A stretch of DNA of 64,000 nucleotides from Thiobacillus denitrificans ATCC 25259 (GCF_000012745.1 NC_007404.1:1922001-1986000), one strand, 5' to 3'; numbered from the stretch's first letter, positions 7,143-16,219 are shown. The notes: generated by a model not told the origin, from the sequence alone. Program-made: numbers and translations.

Positions 7143-7541
7143 TTACTTGACGACCTTGAGCGAGGGCCTGCCCTTGGGCGGCGCGGCGTCGCCCTGGGCG
7201 GGAGGCGCCGGTTCCGTCGGACCGCCTGCGTCGACCGGCTCGAAATGCAGGCCCTGCCCGTTCTCGCGGGCGAAGATCGCGGCGACGCGATCCACCGGCA
7301 CCGAAATCTCGTGCGAGACGCCGCCGAAGCGCGCGGAGAACTGGATCCACTCGTTATCGAGCGTCAGGTTGCGGGTCGCACCCGCGCTGATGTTCAACAC
7401 GATCTGGCCGTCCTTGACGTAGGCAGGCGGCACGCGGGTACGCCCGTCGACCGCGACCAGGAGCTGCGGCGTGTACCCGGAGTCGGCGCACCATTCGTAT
7501 AGCGCGCGGATCAGGTAGGGTTTGGTCGAGATCTCGGCCAC
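7143..7541 (-). CDS. sspB: ClpXP protease specificity-enhancing factor SspB
   Basis: This 132-residue protein delivers ssrA-tagged and other substrates to ClpXP. The N-terminal fold (STKPYLIRALYEWCADSGYTPQLLV) and the substrate-groove strand are typical, as is the long disordered tail ending in RPSLKVVK, the short peptide that docks on the ClpX zinc domain. It follows sspA with a 19-base gap in the usual sspA-sspB pair. Length matches betaproteobacterial SspB. Confidence 0.95.
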   Translation of the reverse strand: MAEISTKPYLIRALYEWCADSGYTPQLLVAVDGRTRVPPAYVKDGQIVLNISAGATRNLTLDNEWIQFSARFGGVSHEISVPVDRVAAIFARENGQGLHFEPVDAGGPTEPAPPAQGDAAPPKGRPSLKVVK

Positions 7542-7560
7542 GGCAAGCGTATGGGCGCGC

Positions 7561-8160
7561 CTACTTGCGCAACGCCTTCTCGGTCGGAGTCAGCGCGCTG
7601 ATGAAGGCCGGGCGGCTGAACAGCCGCTCCCGGTACTTGAGCACCGGCGCGGCCATCTTCGGCAGTTCGATGCCGTAGTGCTCGATCCGCCACAGCAGCG
7701 GCGCGATCGCGACGTCGAGCATGGAAAACTCGTCGTTCATCAGGTATTTCTGCTTGGTCAAGATAGGCGTGAGCTGCGACAGGCTGTCGCGGATCTCCTG
7801 GCGCGCCTTGTCGGAGCCCTTGCCGAGACTGTGTTCGAGCGTGTTGACGTGCGAGAACAGGTCGTGCTCGAAGTTGAACAGCACCAGCCGTGCCCGCGCA
7901 CGCATCACGGGGTCGGGCGGCATCAGCTGCGGATGGGGAAAGCGCTCGTCGATGTATTCGTTGATGATGTTGGATTCGGTCAGGACGAGGTCGCGCTCGA
8001 CGAGCACCGGCATCTTGCCGCTCGGGCTGATGCTGGCGATTTCTTCCGGCTTGTTGTGCATGTCCACATCGATGATTTCGAAGTCCATGTCCTTTTCGAA
8101 CAGGACGATGCGGCAGCGATGGCTGTACGGGTCGGTACTGCCGGAATATAGGGTCATCAT
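7561..8160 (-). CDS. sspA: Stringent starvation protein A
   Basis: This 199-residue GST-fold protein binds RNA polymerase and affects stationary-phase and acid-stress transcription. The N-terminal thioredoxin-like part (MMTLYSGSTDPYSHRCRIVLFEKDMDFE) and the SGKMPVLVERDLVLTESNII segment are characteristic. The start may be the first ATG (8160) or the second (8157). The bc1 genes lie upstream on the same strand but a terminator separates them. Confidence 0.95.
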   Translation of the reverse strand: MMTLYSGSTDPYSHRCRIVLFEKDMDFEIIDVDMHNKPEEIASISPSGKMPVLVERDLVLTESNIINEYIDERFPHPQLMPPDPVMRARARLVLFNFEHDLFSHVNTLEHSLGKGSDKARQEIRDSLSQLTPILTKQKYLMNDEFSMLDVAIAPLLWRIEHYGIELPKMAAPVLKYRERLFSRPAFISALTPTEKALRK

Positions 8161-8212
8161 GACGGGGGCTCCCTCAGGTAGTGCGCGTGTGGCGTATGTT
8201 TAATGCTTAAAA

Positions 8213-8245
8213 CGCCAACAGCCGGACACTGTCCGGCTGTTGGCG
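8213..8245 (-). terminator. Strong terminator between petC and sspA
   Basis: A 15-bp perfect stem (8213-8227 and 8231-8245) with a 3-base loop ACT is followed on the minus strand by TTTTAAG. It lies just after the petC stop. Confidence 0.85.
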
Positions 8246-8262
8246 AGCGGCGTGCTGACGAC

Positions 8263-8988
8263 TCAGTGAACGTCTTTCCAGAACTCTTTCTTCAGGTAAT
8301 AGGCCACCACGAAGAATACGGCCAGGAAAATCAGAACGATGACGCCGAGTTGCTTGCGCTGCACCTGCGCGGGCTCGCCCATCCACACCAGATAATTGAC
8401 GAGATCACCGACGATCGCATCGTACTCGGCGAGGCTCACGCTGCCAGGCTTGGCGAGCGCAAGACGCTCGATCACCTGGTGCTCGCCTTCCTTCTTGTAG
8501 ACCGGGACCTGCTCACCCTGCAGGTTCCACAGCACATGCGGCATGCCCACCTTGTCGAAAACGGTGTTGTTCCAGCCAGTCGGCCGCGTGTCGTCGCGAT
8601 AGAAGCCGCGCAGGTAAGTGTAGAGCCAGTCGGCGCTACGCGAACGCGCGATCACGCTGAGGTCGGGCGGCGTCGCGCCGAACCACGCAGCGCCGTCCGC
8701 CTTGGTCATGCCGACCTTCATCAGCTCGCCCGGCTTCTCGGCCGCGAACATCAGGTTTTCCTTGATCTGATCCTCGGTCAGGCCGATGTCCTGCAGCCGG
8801 ATGTAGCGCATCGACGAAGCGCTGTGGCAGTTCAGGCAGTAGTTGACGAAGGTGCGGGCGCCGCGCTGCAGCGACTCGTGGTCGCTCAGGTTGACCGGCG
8901 CCTTGTCCAGGTGAACGCTGGGGCCCGATGCAAAAGCCACGACGGGCGCGGCCACCAGCAGGAAAAGAAAATTCTTCACGCGTTTCAT
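8263..8988 (-). CDS. petC: Cytochrome c1 subunit of the bc1 complex
   Basis: This 241-residue membrane-anchored c-type cytochrome passes electrons from the Rieske protein to soluble cytochrome c. It has an N-terminal signal peptide (about 1-21), heme motif CLNCH at 51-55 and a C-terminal membrane helix (GVIVLIFLAVFFVVAYYL). A methionine-bearing segment follows for the second heme ligand. It abuts petB directly and is the last gene of petABC. Confidence 0.95.
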   Translation of the reverse strand: MKRVKNFLFLLVAAPVVAFASGPSVHLDKAPVNLSDHESLQRGARTFVNYCLNCHSASSMRYIRLQDIGLTEDQIKENLMFAAEKPGELMKVGMTKADGAAWFGATPPDLSVIARSRSADWLYTYLRGFYRDDTRPTGWNNTVFDKVGMPHVLWNLQGEQVPVYKKEGEHQVIERLALAKPGSVSLAEYDAIVGDLVNYLVWMGEPAQVQRKQLGVIVLIFLAVFFVVAYYLKKEFWKDVH

Positions 8989-10221
8989 TTAGCCAGTCAC
9001 CCTTTCCGGTTCCGGTTTGGTTTTGTCAATCGAGGTATACCAGGGCATCAACAGGAAAAACAGGAAGTAGATGACCGATAACACCTGGGCGATGAGCGTC
9101 GCGATCGGGGTCGCCGGCAGCAGACCGAGGTAGCCCAGGCCAACGAAGGCAACGATGAAGAGCGCCAGCGCAATCTTGTAGATCGGACCGCGATAGCGGA
9201 TCGACTTGACCTTGCTGCGATCGAGCCAGGGTAGGAAGAACAGCAGCACGATCGACATGCCCATCGCCACGACGCCCGGGAACTGCGAGCCGAACAGCGG
9301 CGGCACCGCGCGCAGGATCGCGTAGAACGGCGTGAAGTACCACAAGGGCGCGATGTGCTCCGGCGTCTTCAGCGGGTCGGCGGGAACGAAGTTGTTGGCT
9401 TCGAGGAAGTAGCCGCCCATCTCCGGCGCGAAGAACACGATCGCCGAGAAGACCATCAGGAAGACGATGACGCCGACGATGTCCTTGACCGTGTAGTAGG
9501 GGTGGAAGGGAATGCCGTCGAGCGGAATGCCGTTGGCGTCCTTCTTCTTCTTGATCTCGATGCCGTCCGGGTTGTTGGAGCCGACTTCGTGGAGCGCGAC
9601 CAGGTGCACGGCGACCAGCGCGATCAGCACTAGCGGCAGCGCGATGACATGGAAGGCGAAGAAGCGGTTCAGCGTCGCATCCGAGATCACGTAGTCGCCG
9701 CGGATCCAGATCGACAGGTCTTCACCGATGAAGGGCACGGCGGCGAACAGGTTGACGATGACCTGCGCACCCCAGAACGACATCTGGCCCCAGGGCAGCA
9801 GATAGCCGAGGAAGGCTTCCGCCATCAGCGCCAGATAGATCAGCACGCCGAAGATCCAGATCAGTTCGCGCGGCTTGCGGTAGGAACCGTACATCAGGCC
9901 GCGGAACATATGGAGGTAAACGACGACAAAGAACATCGAAGCGCCGGTCGAATGCATGTAGCGGATCAGCCAGCCCCAGTCGACATCGCGCATGATGTAC
10001 TCGACGGACGCGAACGCGAGCTCCGCGTCCGGCTTGTAGTTCATCGTCAGGAAGATGCCGGTGACGATCTGCAGCACCAGAACCAGCAGGGCCAGCGAGC
10101 CGAAGAAATACCAGAAGTTGAAGTTCTTGGGCGCGTAGTACTCGGACAGGTGCGCCTTGTAGGTGGCGGTGAGCGGGAATCGATCGTCGATCCAACCCAT
10201 CATTTTTTGCAGGGCAGACAT
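8989..10221 (-). CDS. petB: Cytochrome b subunit of the bc1 complex
   Basis: This 410-residue integral membrane protein carries both b hemes and the quinol-oxidation and quinone-reduction sites. The histidine-bearing helices (MHSTGASMFFVVVYLHMFRG and AFHVIALPLVLIALVAVHLVALH) are present, as is a PEMGGY segment, a variant of the PEWY quinol-site motif. The full-length one-piece form fits proteobacterial cytochrome b. petA ends 4 bases upstream. Confidence 0.95.
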   Translation of the reverse strand: MSALQKMMGWIDDRFPLTATYKAHLSEYYAPKNFNFWYFFGSLALLVLVLQIVTGIFLTMNYKPDAELAFASVEYIMRDVDWGWLIRYMHSTGASMFFVVVYLHMFRGLMYGSYRKPRELIWIFGVLIYLALMAEAFLGYLLPWGQMSFWGAQVIVNLFAAVPFIGEDLSIWIRGDYVISDATLNRFFAFHVIALPLVLIALVAVHLVALHEVGSNNPDGIEIKKKKDANGIPLDGIPFHPYYTVKDIVGVIVFLMVFSAIVFFAPEMGGYFLEANNFVPADPLKTPEHIAPLWYFTPFYAILRAVPPLFGSQFPGVVAMGMSIVLLFFLPWLDRSKVKSIRYRGPIYKIALALFIVAFVGLGYLGLLPATPIATLIAQVLSVIYFLFFLLMPWYTSIDKTKPEPERVTG

Positions 10222-10225
10222 TTAT

Positions 10226-10831
10226 TTAGGCTCCTTTTGCGTCTACACCGATCAGCAGCTTGGCGTCGCTGAGGTATTGATGAGGCGGGACCACGAGATT
10301 GGTCGGTGCGGGCACGCCCTTGTAGACGCGTCCGGCCAGGTCGAAGCGAGAGCCGTGGCAAGGACAGAAGAAGCCGCCCGGCCAGTCGGCGCCGAGATCG
10401 GCGGCGCCGACGTCCTTGCGATACGTGGGAGAACAACCGAGGTGGGTGCAGATGCCGACCGCGACGAGGAGTTCGGGTTTGATCGAGCGCACCGGATTTG
10501 TGCAGTATTCAGGCTGCTGAGGCATCTCGCTCTTGGGGTCGGCGAGCTGGCCGTCCAGGGTCGACAGTTTGTCGAGCATCTCCTTCGTGCGGCTGACGAT
10601 CCACACCGGCTTGCCACGCCACTCGACGGTGAGCAGCATGCCAGGCTCGATCTTGCTGACGTCGACTTCGACCGGCGCGCCGGCTGCCTTGGCGCGGGCG
10701 CTCGGCATCATGCTCATCACAAGAGGAACGGCGACGCCCGCCACTGCGACACCGCCTACGGCGCTGGTCGCAGCGATCAGGAATTTTCGTTTACGTGTGT
10801 CCACTTTTTGCCCATCGGCTTCCTGGCTCAT
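10226..10831 (-). CDS. petA: Rieske iron-sulfur subunit of the bc1 complex
   Basis: This 201-residue protein is exported by a twin-arginine-type N-terminus (TRKRKFLIAATSAVGGVAVAG, which lacks a perfect RR pair) that remains as an anchor. CTHLGC and CPCHGS supply the two Cys and two His ligands of the 2Fe-2S cluster. It starts the petABC operon, divergent from the HtrA gene across a 155-base promoter region. Confidence 0.95.
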   Translation of the reverse strand: MSQEADGQKVDTRKRKFLIAATSAVGGVAVAGVAVPLVMSMMPSARAKAAGAPVEVDVSKIEPGMLLTVEWRGKPVWIVSRTKEMLDKLSTLDGQLADPKSEMPQQPEYCTNPVRSIKPELLVAVGICTHLGCSPTYRKDVGAADLGADWPGGFFCPCHGSRFDLAGRVYKGVPAPTNLVVPPHQYLSDAKLLIGVDAKGA

Positions 10832-10986
10832 GTTTCCCTAACCCTGAACGTGTTGCTAAAGCCTGCCATTCTAACCAAATTGCACACGGCTCCGAAAGCC
10901 CGCCGTAGCGCCCACGCAACGGTTTTGCGCCTGCGCTATACTGCGCGACTGGCAAATTCATGCCAAGTCTCTGAATTTAATAAGAT

Positions 10987-12177
10987 ATGCATATACGGAA
11001 ATTCTGGTTGCTTTTTGCCCAGTCGGTGACGGTCGCACTCGGCGCGCTCGTCGTCGTCGCGCTCTTCAAACCCGATTTGCTGCAATGGCGTGCCCAGACC
11101 CCGAATCTCACGATCCAGCAGGCCCGTCCCCAAGGCGGCGGCACGGTCACCGTCGCGCCCAATGAGTCCTTCGCGCTGGCGGCGCAAAAGGTCATTCCAT
11201 CGGTGGTCAACGTGTTCACGCAGCAAAAGGTCCGCAACCCTGCGCATCCTGCGATGCAGGATCCGATTTTTCGCTACTTCTTCGGTGATCGGCTCGACGC
11301 GCGGCCGCGCGAGGTGTCCAACCTCGGCTCGGGGGTCATCGTCACGACCAACGGCTACATCCTGACCAACCACCACGTCGTCGATGCCGCGGACCAGATC
11401 GAGGTCGCCCTTGCCGACGGCAAGACCGTGCCGGCGCGGGTGATCGGCGCGGACCCCGAGACCGACCTCGCCGTCCTCAAGATCGATGCGGAAAAGCTGC
11501 CGGCGATCACCTTCGCCAACGCCGACAGCCTCAAGGTCGGCGACTGGGTGCTCGCGGTCGGCAACCCCTTCGGCGTTGGCCAGACCGTGACCGCGGGCAT
11601 CGTGAGTGCACTCGGCCGGACCCGGTTGGGCATCAATACTTTCGAGAACTTCATTCAGACCGACGCGGCGATCAACCCGGGCAACTCGGGCGGCGCGCTC
11701 GTCGACTCGGCGGGTAACCTGGTCGGGGTGAACAGCGCGATCTACTCGCGCACGGGCGGCTCGCAAGGCATCGGCTTCGCGATTCCGGTCAGCATCGCCC
11801 GTCAGGTGATGGAACAGATCATCAAGTCCGGCAGCGTGACCCGCGGCTGGGTAGGGGTCGAGGTGCAGGACCTGACGCCGGAGCTCGCCGAGTCGTTCAA
11901 CCTGCCCGACGTCAACGGCGCCTTGATCGCCGGGGTTCTCAAGGGCGGGCCTGCCGATACCGGCGGGGTGCGGCCCGGCGACATTCTGCTCGCGGTCAAC
12001 GGCCGCAGGGTGACCGACTCGGCGTCCCTGCTCAACCTGATCGCGGAACTCACGCCCGGCCAGAGCGCGCGACTGACCGTCGCCCGCAAGCAGCGCTCGC
12101 TCGATCTCAAGGTCGAGGTGGGACGGCGGCCGCTGCAGCGCGCCCTGCCGATGCCGCCCGAGCCGGCGCTCGAATAA
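10987..12177 (+). CDS. Periplasmic HtrA/DegS-type serine protease with one PDZ domain
   Basis: This 396-residue protein has an N-terminal membrane anchor (about 7-27). The trypsin-like triad is His130 (TNHHVV), Asp160 (TDLAVLKID) and Ser234 (NPGNSGGAL), and a single C-terminal PDZ domain covers about 285-375. One PDZ and a non-cleaved anchor make it closer to DegS/HtrA2 than to DegP. It likely handles envelope protein quality control. The downstream ECF sigma/anti-sigma genes are convergent, and a role in their signalling is possible but not shown. Confidence 0.92.
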   Translation: MHIRKFWLLFAQSVTVALGALVVVALFKPDLLQWRAQTPNLTIQQARPQGGGTVTVAPNESFALAAQKVIPSVVNVFTQQKVRNPAHPAMQDPIFRYFFGDRLDARPREVSNLGSGVIVTTNGYILTNHHVVDAADQIEVALADGKTVPARVIGADPETDLAVLKIDAEKLPAITFANADSLKVGDWVLAVGNPFGVGQTVTAGIVSALGRTRLGINTFENFIQTDAAINPGNSGGALVDSAGNLVGVNSAIYSRTGGSQGIGFAIPVSIARQVMEQIIKSGSVTRGWVGVEVQDLTPELAESFNLPDVNGALIAGVLKGGPADTGGVRPGDILLAVNGRRVTDSASLLNLIAELTPGQSARLTVARKQRSLDLKVEVGRRPLQRALPMPPEPALE

Positions 12178-12225
12178 CGTACGCTGGATGCACCGCTCAG
12201 CGGTAAGGATGGAACGGGAAGGCGC

Positions 12226-12954
12226 TTAGACCCGGATGTAGGTCCACCCCTGCTGCAGGCGGGTGACGATTTCGCCGATCGCGGTCGGCGCCGTGCGCGT
12301 AGGAGGCAGGAGTTCGACCCGCTGACCCTCACTCCTGTAACGCGCGATCGACTGGCCGCACGCGACCCATTGCAGGTTGACATGCCGCTGCGTCATGCGC
12401 GCCACGCGTTCGGCATAGGGGCTGTGACCCGCGCGCAGCAATTCGATCCCACGGCTGTTGGCGATGACTTCGAGTTCCAGGGGGCGCCGTTCCCGTTCGG
12501 CCTCGTCGAGCAGCCGTTCCGCGCGGTCGAGCACCGCACGCATCCGCTCGGGCGCGGCGGAGTCGAGATGCAGCAGGACCCGGTTCGGATCGACCTCGCG
12601 CGCCAGGCTGACGACCTGATACCCGTCCGGCAAGGCCAACAGGCGCGCCGCGGCCGCGGTGTCGATGTCGACGCCGCGCAAGGCCCAGCCTCCGATACCG
12701 GCCGCGAGCATGAGACAGCCGAAGGCACAGCGCCGCGCCAGCTGGCGGCGGGGCACGGCGCGCTCGCTGCGGGCCGGCCCCGGGGGCCGCGCGTACGCGA
12801 GTTGCACCATGCTCTTCAGGCTGCGAAGGCTGCAGACGCGCTGCGCCAGTTCGCTGTCCTCGCGCATGCGCGCAACGAGCGCCTCGCTCTCGGGAACACT
12901 GAGTTCCCCGTCGACAAAAGCCTGCAGGATTTCGTCGGACACTACCGATTTCAT
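12226..12954 (-). CDS. Anti-sigma factor with a periplasmic DsrE/DsrF-like domain
   Basis: The ATG at 12954 overlaps the sigma-factor stop (TCAT, 12951-12954), giving 242 residues. Residues 1-50 resemble a class-type anti-sigma domain (DEILQAFVDGELSVPESEALVARM) without the zinc HxxxCxxC motif. A membrane helix lies at about 75-93. The periplasmic part, about 113-242, is a DsrE/DsrF-like fold (VLLHLDSAAPERMRAVLDRAE..., WVACGQSIARYRSEG) with one conserved cysteine at 199. The fusion suggests a sulfur- or redox-responsive sensor that releases the sigma factor. The link between domain and signal is inference. Confidence 0.75.
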   Translation of the reverse strand: MKSVVSDEILQAFVDGELSVPESEALVARMREDSELAQRVCSLRSLKSMVQLAYARPPGPARSERAVPRRQLARRCAFGCLMLAAGIGGWALRGVDIDTAAAARLLALPDGYQVVSLAREVDPNRVLLHLDSAAPERMRAVLDRAERLLDEAERERRPLELEVIANSRGIELLRAGHSPYAERVARMTQRHVNLQWVACGQSIARYRSEGQRVELLPPTRTAPTAIGEIVTRLQQGWTYIRV

Positions 12955-13499
12955 TTCACCCTCCACAATGACGGCCCGGCCGCGGTTTGTGCCGCGTCGA
13001 GCCGTTTCTTCAGGTTGGCACGGGCCCGCGACAGGCGGCTCATCACGGTGCCGACTGGAATGTTCAGGATGCCCGCCACCTCGGCATAGCCGAATTCCTC
13101 AAGGTCGACGAGCGTGACCACTTGGCGCTGCGCAGGCGGCAGCTGCGCGACCGCACTTCTGATACAGGCGACCACGCGCTCGCGGTCGCAGCATGCCTCG
13201 GGCGAGTCGCCCGCCGACTCGAGTTCGTCCTCCCATTCCTCGATGTCCTCGAACTCGCGCCGGCGGCGAAGATGGTCGACCCAGCAATGGTTCATGATCG
13301 AGACCACCCAGCCCTTTAACGCCGCGTCCTCACGGAGCTGGGCGCGGCGCGCCCAGGCCTTGGATAATGCCTCCTGGACGAGATCGTCGGCGAGTGCGGG
13401 GTCGTGGCACCAAGCGTAGGCGATGCGGTACAACATCGGCCGCAGGGCTTCAAGAGTGGGTCGAAAGGGGCCGAATAGGAAGTGGCTCATCAGGCTCAT
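12951..13499 (-). CDS. ECF-family RNA polymerase sigma factor
   Basis: Region 2 (LRPMLYRIAYAWCHDPALADDLVQEALSKAWARR) and region 4 (YAEVAGILNIPVGTVMSRLSRARANLKKRL) are clear. An upstream ATG at 13526 falls inside a likely -35 box, so I prefer the ATG at 13499, which gives 182 residues. The mRNA from the -10 box at 13511-13506 would begin at or beside this codon, so it may be leaderless. It is coupled to the anti-sigma gene and probably drives its own promoter and that of the divergent DsrE gene. Confidence 0.9.
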   Translation of the reverse strand: MSLMSHFLFGPFRPTLEALRPMLYRIAYAWCHDPALADDLVQEALSKAWARRAQLREDAALKGWVVSIMNHCWVDHLRRRREFEDIEEWEDELESAGDSPEACCDRERVVACIRSAVAQLPPAQRQVVTLVDLEEFGYAEVAGILNIPVGTVMSRLSRARANLKKRLDAAQTAAGPSLWRVK

Positions 13500-13505
13500 G
13501 GAAGG

Positions 13506-13533
13506 GAGACGCCGCGGGTGGTCCATTTATTCC
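13506..13533 (-). promoter_or_regulatory. ECF-type promoter of the sigma/anti-sigma operon
   Basis: Minus-strand GGAATAA (13533-13527) is followed after 15 bases by CGTCTC (13511-13506). It matches the divergent promoter in both boxes and spacing, as expected for autoregulation by one ECF sigma factor. Confidence 0.7.
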
Positions 13534-13555
13534 AGAAAAAAACCGCGTCGGCTAT

Positions 13556-13583
13556 GGAATAAGCGTGCGTGTCGAGGCGTCTT
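13556..13583 (+). promoter_or_regulatory. ECF-type promoter of the secreted DsrE gene
   Basis: GGAATAA (13556-13562) and CGTCTT (13578-13583) are separated by 15 bases, the same layout as the divergent promoter. The first downstream start is the DsrE gene at 13634 behind AAAAGGAGA. Confidence 0.7.
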
Positions 13584-13633
13584 CCTACTAGGCTTGGATA
13601 AAGCCGATATCAAAACCAAAAGGAGACCCCGCA

Positions 13634-14086
13634 ATGTCACACATCTTTCCCCCTCTGCTGATTACCCTGCTGCTCGCCGGCGCACCGGCGGCACACGCCG
13701 CATCTGCGCAGGCCGCTGCGCCCGCGACGGCCGAGGTGCAGGAAAAGGTCGTCTACCACGTCAACGACGCGTCGTTGGCCCGCATGGCCTTGACCAATAT
13801 CAACAACCACCTGAACGCCAGCCCGAACGCGAAAATCGTCGTCGTCACCCACGGCAAGGGCATCGACTTCCTGCTCAACGACGCCAAGGACAGCAAAGGC
13901 GCCTTCGCGCCGGTCGTCGCCGGCATCAAGGAAAAGGGGGTCGATTTCCGCGTCTGCCGTAACACGCTCAAAGGCCGCAGCCTCGGTGACGACGCCGTCA
14001 TCATGGAGGCGAACGTCGTGCCGTCCGGCGTCGCAGAAGTCGCCAAGCTGCAGGCCCGGGAAGGCTACGTCTATCTGAAGCCCTAA
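13634..14086 (+). CDS. Secreted DsrE/DsrF-like protein
   Basis: This 150-residue protein has a signal peptide ending near AAHA (residues 1-22), then a DsrE-like domain (VVYHVNDASLARMALTNINNHL, KIVVVTHGKGIDFLL) with one cysteine in FRVCRNTLKG. Intracellular DsrE proteins carry sulfur on cysteine; this one is periplasmic. It sits under an ECF promoter facing the sigma operon whose anti-sigma factor has the same fold, so it may sense or bind the same ligand. Confidence 0.8.
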   Translation: MSHIFPPLLITLLLAGAPAAHAASAQAAAPATAEVQEKVVYHVNDASLARMALTNINNHLNASPNAKIVVVTHGKGIDFLLNDAKDSKGAFAPVVAGIKEKGVDFRVCRNTLKGRSLGDDAVIMEANVVPSGVAEVAKLQAREGYVYLKP

Positions 14087-14220
14087 GGCTTCCCTCGCCC
14101 GGGGCGGCAGGACTAGTTCCGCCCCGGAGTCCCTTTACCGTTCCACGTCGCCGAACTGCCGCGCGCAGTTCTGGGCGACTTTGCGCCCGAAAAACGCGAA
14201 TACCTTGGGAGGAAGTCTCT

Positions 14221-15513
14221 GTGAAAACGAAAATCATCGTTCTGCTCGCCACCTGTCTACCGCTGTCCACCCAAGCCGCCAACTGGCTTCAGGTGCAGGG
14301 CAACGAAGCACCCGGCAGCCCCCGTTTCAAGCCTTTCGGCTTTTTTCAGCCGACCTATACCGCCATCGACGCCGATCCGATCGACGGGCTGCTTGGTGCC
14401 GCTGCACCCTTCAACGGCCAGCTCACCCTGCCCAACCGCGTAGGGCCCGCACTGGACGACAAGGACGAGCTGCAGTTCTTCCGCGCCCGCCTGGGCCTGC
14501 GCGGCAATATCGTGCCGAGCCGGATCAATTACTTCCTTCTGGCCGAGGCCGGGAAGAACGCGATCACCTCGCAGCGGGATCTGATGATGACCGACGCGTC
14601 GGTCACCTTCAATTACATTCCGGGCGCCCGCGTGCGCGCCGGCCTGTTCAAACTGCCGACCAGCGAGGAGGCGCTGGTGGCGGTGCATCAGGCCTACCAC
14701 TACGTCTACTTCAGCAATGCCGCGACCAATCTGCTCGTCGAAAATCAGGTCAAGTCGACAGGCGCAGTCAACGCGACCGGCGCGTCCAACGGCGCGACCG
14801 TCAGCGCCGGCTCGGGCTTCCGCGACTGGGGCGTCCAGGTCTACGACTGGTTCAACCGGGGCGCCTGGGAGTTTTCCTATGCGCTGATGGTGTCGAACGG
14901 CAACGAGATCGAGGAATTCTCCGACAACGACGGCAACAAGGACGTCACCGGCCGCTTGCAGGCGTCCTACGTTTTCGGCAAGAGCAAGGGACCCAAGCGC
15001 GAAGACGCCTCGGTCTGGCTGTGGCATCAGACCGGCGAGCGCGAATTCGGCGGCGAAGACTTCGACCGCATTCGCGAAGGCGTCGGCGCGCGCTACCAGA
15101 AAGGCCCGTGGCGCGCGACCGCCGAATACCTGCGCGGCGACGGCATGATCGTCGGCGGGCCCAACCCGCCCTTCCCCGCCCAGCCGGTCCAGATCGGCAC
15201 CAACGAGAAAGCGGACGGCTGGTACCTCGAGGGCGGCTGGCGCTTCCACAAGAGCTGGGAAGTCGACCTGCGCCATGACGTGTTCAACCGCATGACCGAG
15301 ACTGCCGCGCTGGAACGGCAATTCACGACGACGACGCTGGGGGTGAACTGGTTCTTCTACAAGAACACGCGGCTGACGTTGAACTACGAGTGGCGCGACC
15401 TGGAGGTTCCGAACCCATCCGCCATCCCGGCCGGCGCCCAGCGCACCAACGCGCAAGCGATCGCAGACAACCTGGGCGACCGCGCCAGCGTGCAGCTGAC
15501 CTGGTTCTTCTGA
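14221..15513 (+). CDS. Outer-membrane porin of the phosphate-selective OprO/OprP type
   Basis: The start is the GTG at 14221 (Shine-Dalgarno GGGAGGAAG). The product is 430 residues with a signal peptide ending in STQAA. It is a 16-strand-type beta barrel: alternating strands, FFRARLGLRGNI near the start, and a C-terminal phenylalanine (TWFF) for BAM insertion. The family label OprO/OprP is by pattern. A 9-bp stem (CCGGGGCGG/CCGCCCCGG, 14099-14127) lies between it and the DsrE gene without a U-run, so partial read-through from the ECF promoter is possible. Confidence 0.75.
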   Translation: MKTKIIVLLATCLPLSTQAANWLQVQGNEAPGSPRFKPFGFFQPTYTAIDADPIDGLLGAAAPFNGQLTLPNRVGPALDDKDELQFFRARLGLRGNIVPSRINYFLLAEAGKNAITSQRDLMMTDASVTFNYIPGARVRAGLFKLPTSEEALVAVHQAYHYVYFSNAATNLLVENQVKSTGAVNATGASNGATVSAGSGFRDWGVQVYDWFNRGAWEFSYALMVSNGNEIEEFSDNDGNKDVTGRLQASYVFGKSKGPKREDASVWLWHQTGEREFGGEDFDRIREGVGARYQKGPWRATAEYLRGDGMIVGGPNPPFPAQPVQIGTNEKADGWYLEGGWRFHKSWEVDLRHDVFNRMTETAALERQFTTTTLGVNWFFYKNTRLTLNYEWRDLEVPNPSAIPAGAQRTNAQAIADNLGDRASVQLTWFF

Positions 15514-15557
15514 CCGGCGACCCCGTCTTCCTCCTGCGGCGGCCTCGGGCCGCTTTT

Positions 15558-16106
15558 TTACTCGGCGCGAATGAAGTGCTCGCGGTAGTACCTGAGCTCG
15601 TCGATGGATTCGTAGATGTCGGCAAGCGCCTCGTGCTTGTTCGATTTCTTGAACGCGTCGCAGAGGCCCGGGCGCCAGCGCTTGGCGAGCTCCTTGAGCG
15701 TGCTGACGTCGAGGTTGCGATAGTGGAAGAAGGCTTCGAGCTCGGGCATGTGGCGCGCCATGAAGCGCCGATCCTGACAGATCGAGTTGCCGCACATCGG
15801 CGAGGTCCGCGGTGAGACGTGCTGTTTGACGAATTCGAGCATCTGCGCCTCGGCATCGGACTCGCTGAGCTGCGACGCCTTGACGCGATCGATCAGCCCC
15901 GACTTGCCGTGGGTGCCCCTGTTCCAGCTGTCCATCGCGTCCATCACCGCGTCGGGCTGATGCACGACCAGCACCGGCCCCTCGGCGACGGTATTGAGGT
16001 CGGCGTCGGTCACGACGATCGCAAGTTCGATGATGCGGTCGCTCTCGGGCGACAGGCCGGTCATTTCCATGTCGAGCCAGAGCAGATGCGTGGGGTTGAG
16101 CGCCAT
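15558..16106 (-). CDS. orn: Oligoribonuclease
   Basis: This 182-residue DEDD exonuclease degrades short RNAs (2-5 nt), including pGpG from c-di-GMP turnover. [10 protein letters not shown] (first D and E), [12 protein letters not shown] and the later [20 protein letters not shown] segment provide the metal-binding residues. Length and ending match Orn. It is convergent with the porin and divergent from the cytochrome gene. Confidence 0.95.
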   Translation of the reverse strand: MALNPTHLLWLDMEMTGLSPESDRIIELAIVVTDADLNTVAEGPVLVVHQPDAVMDAMDSWNRGTHGKSGLIDRVKASQLSESDAEAQMLEFVKQHVSPRTSPMCGNSICQDRRFMARHMPELEAFFHYRNLDVSTLKELAKRWRPGLCDAFKKSNKHEALADIYESIDELRYYREHFIRAE

Positions 16107-16219
16107 GACGATTTCCTGAATGGGATAGCCGGCATTCTCGCATAGACCCTGCCCTGCGCGGGGTAGCGGAAGGCCCGGCTTGAAGCCATAATCGGAGCCT
16201 ATCCCACACTGGAGTCCGC

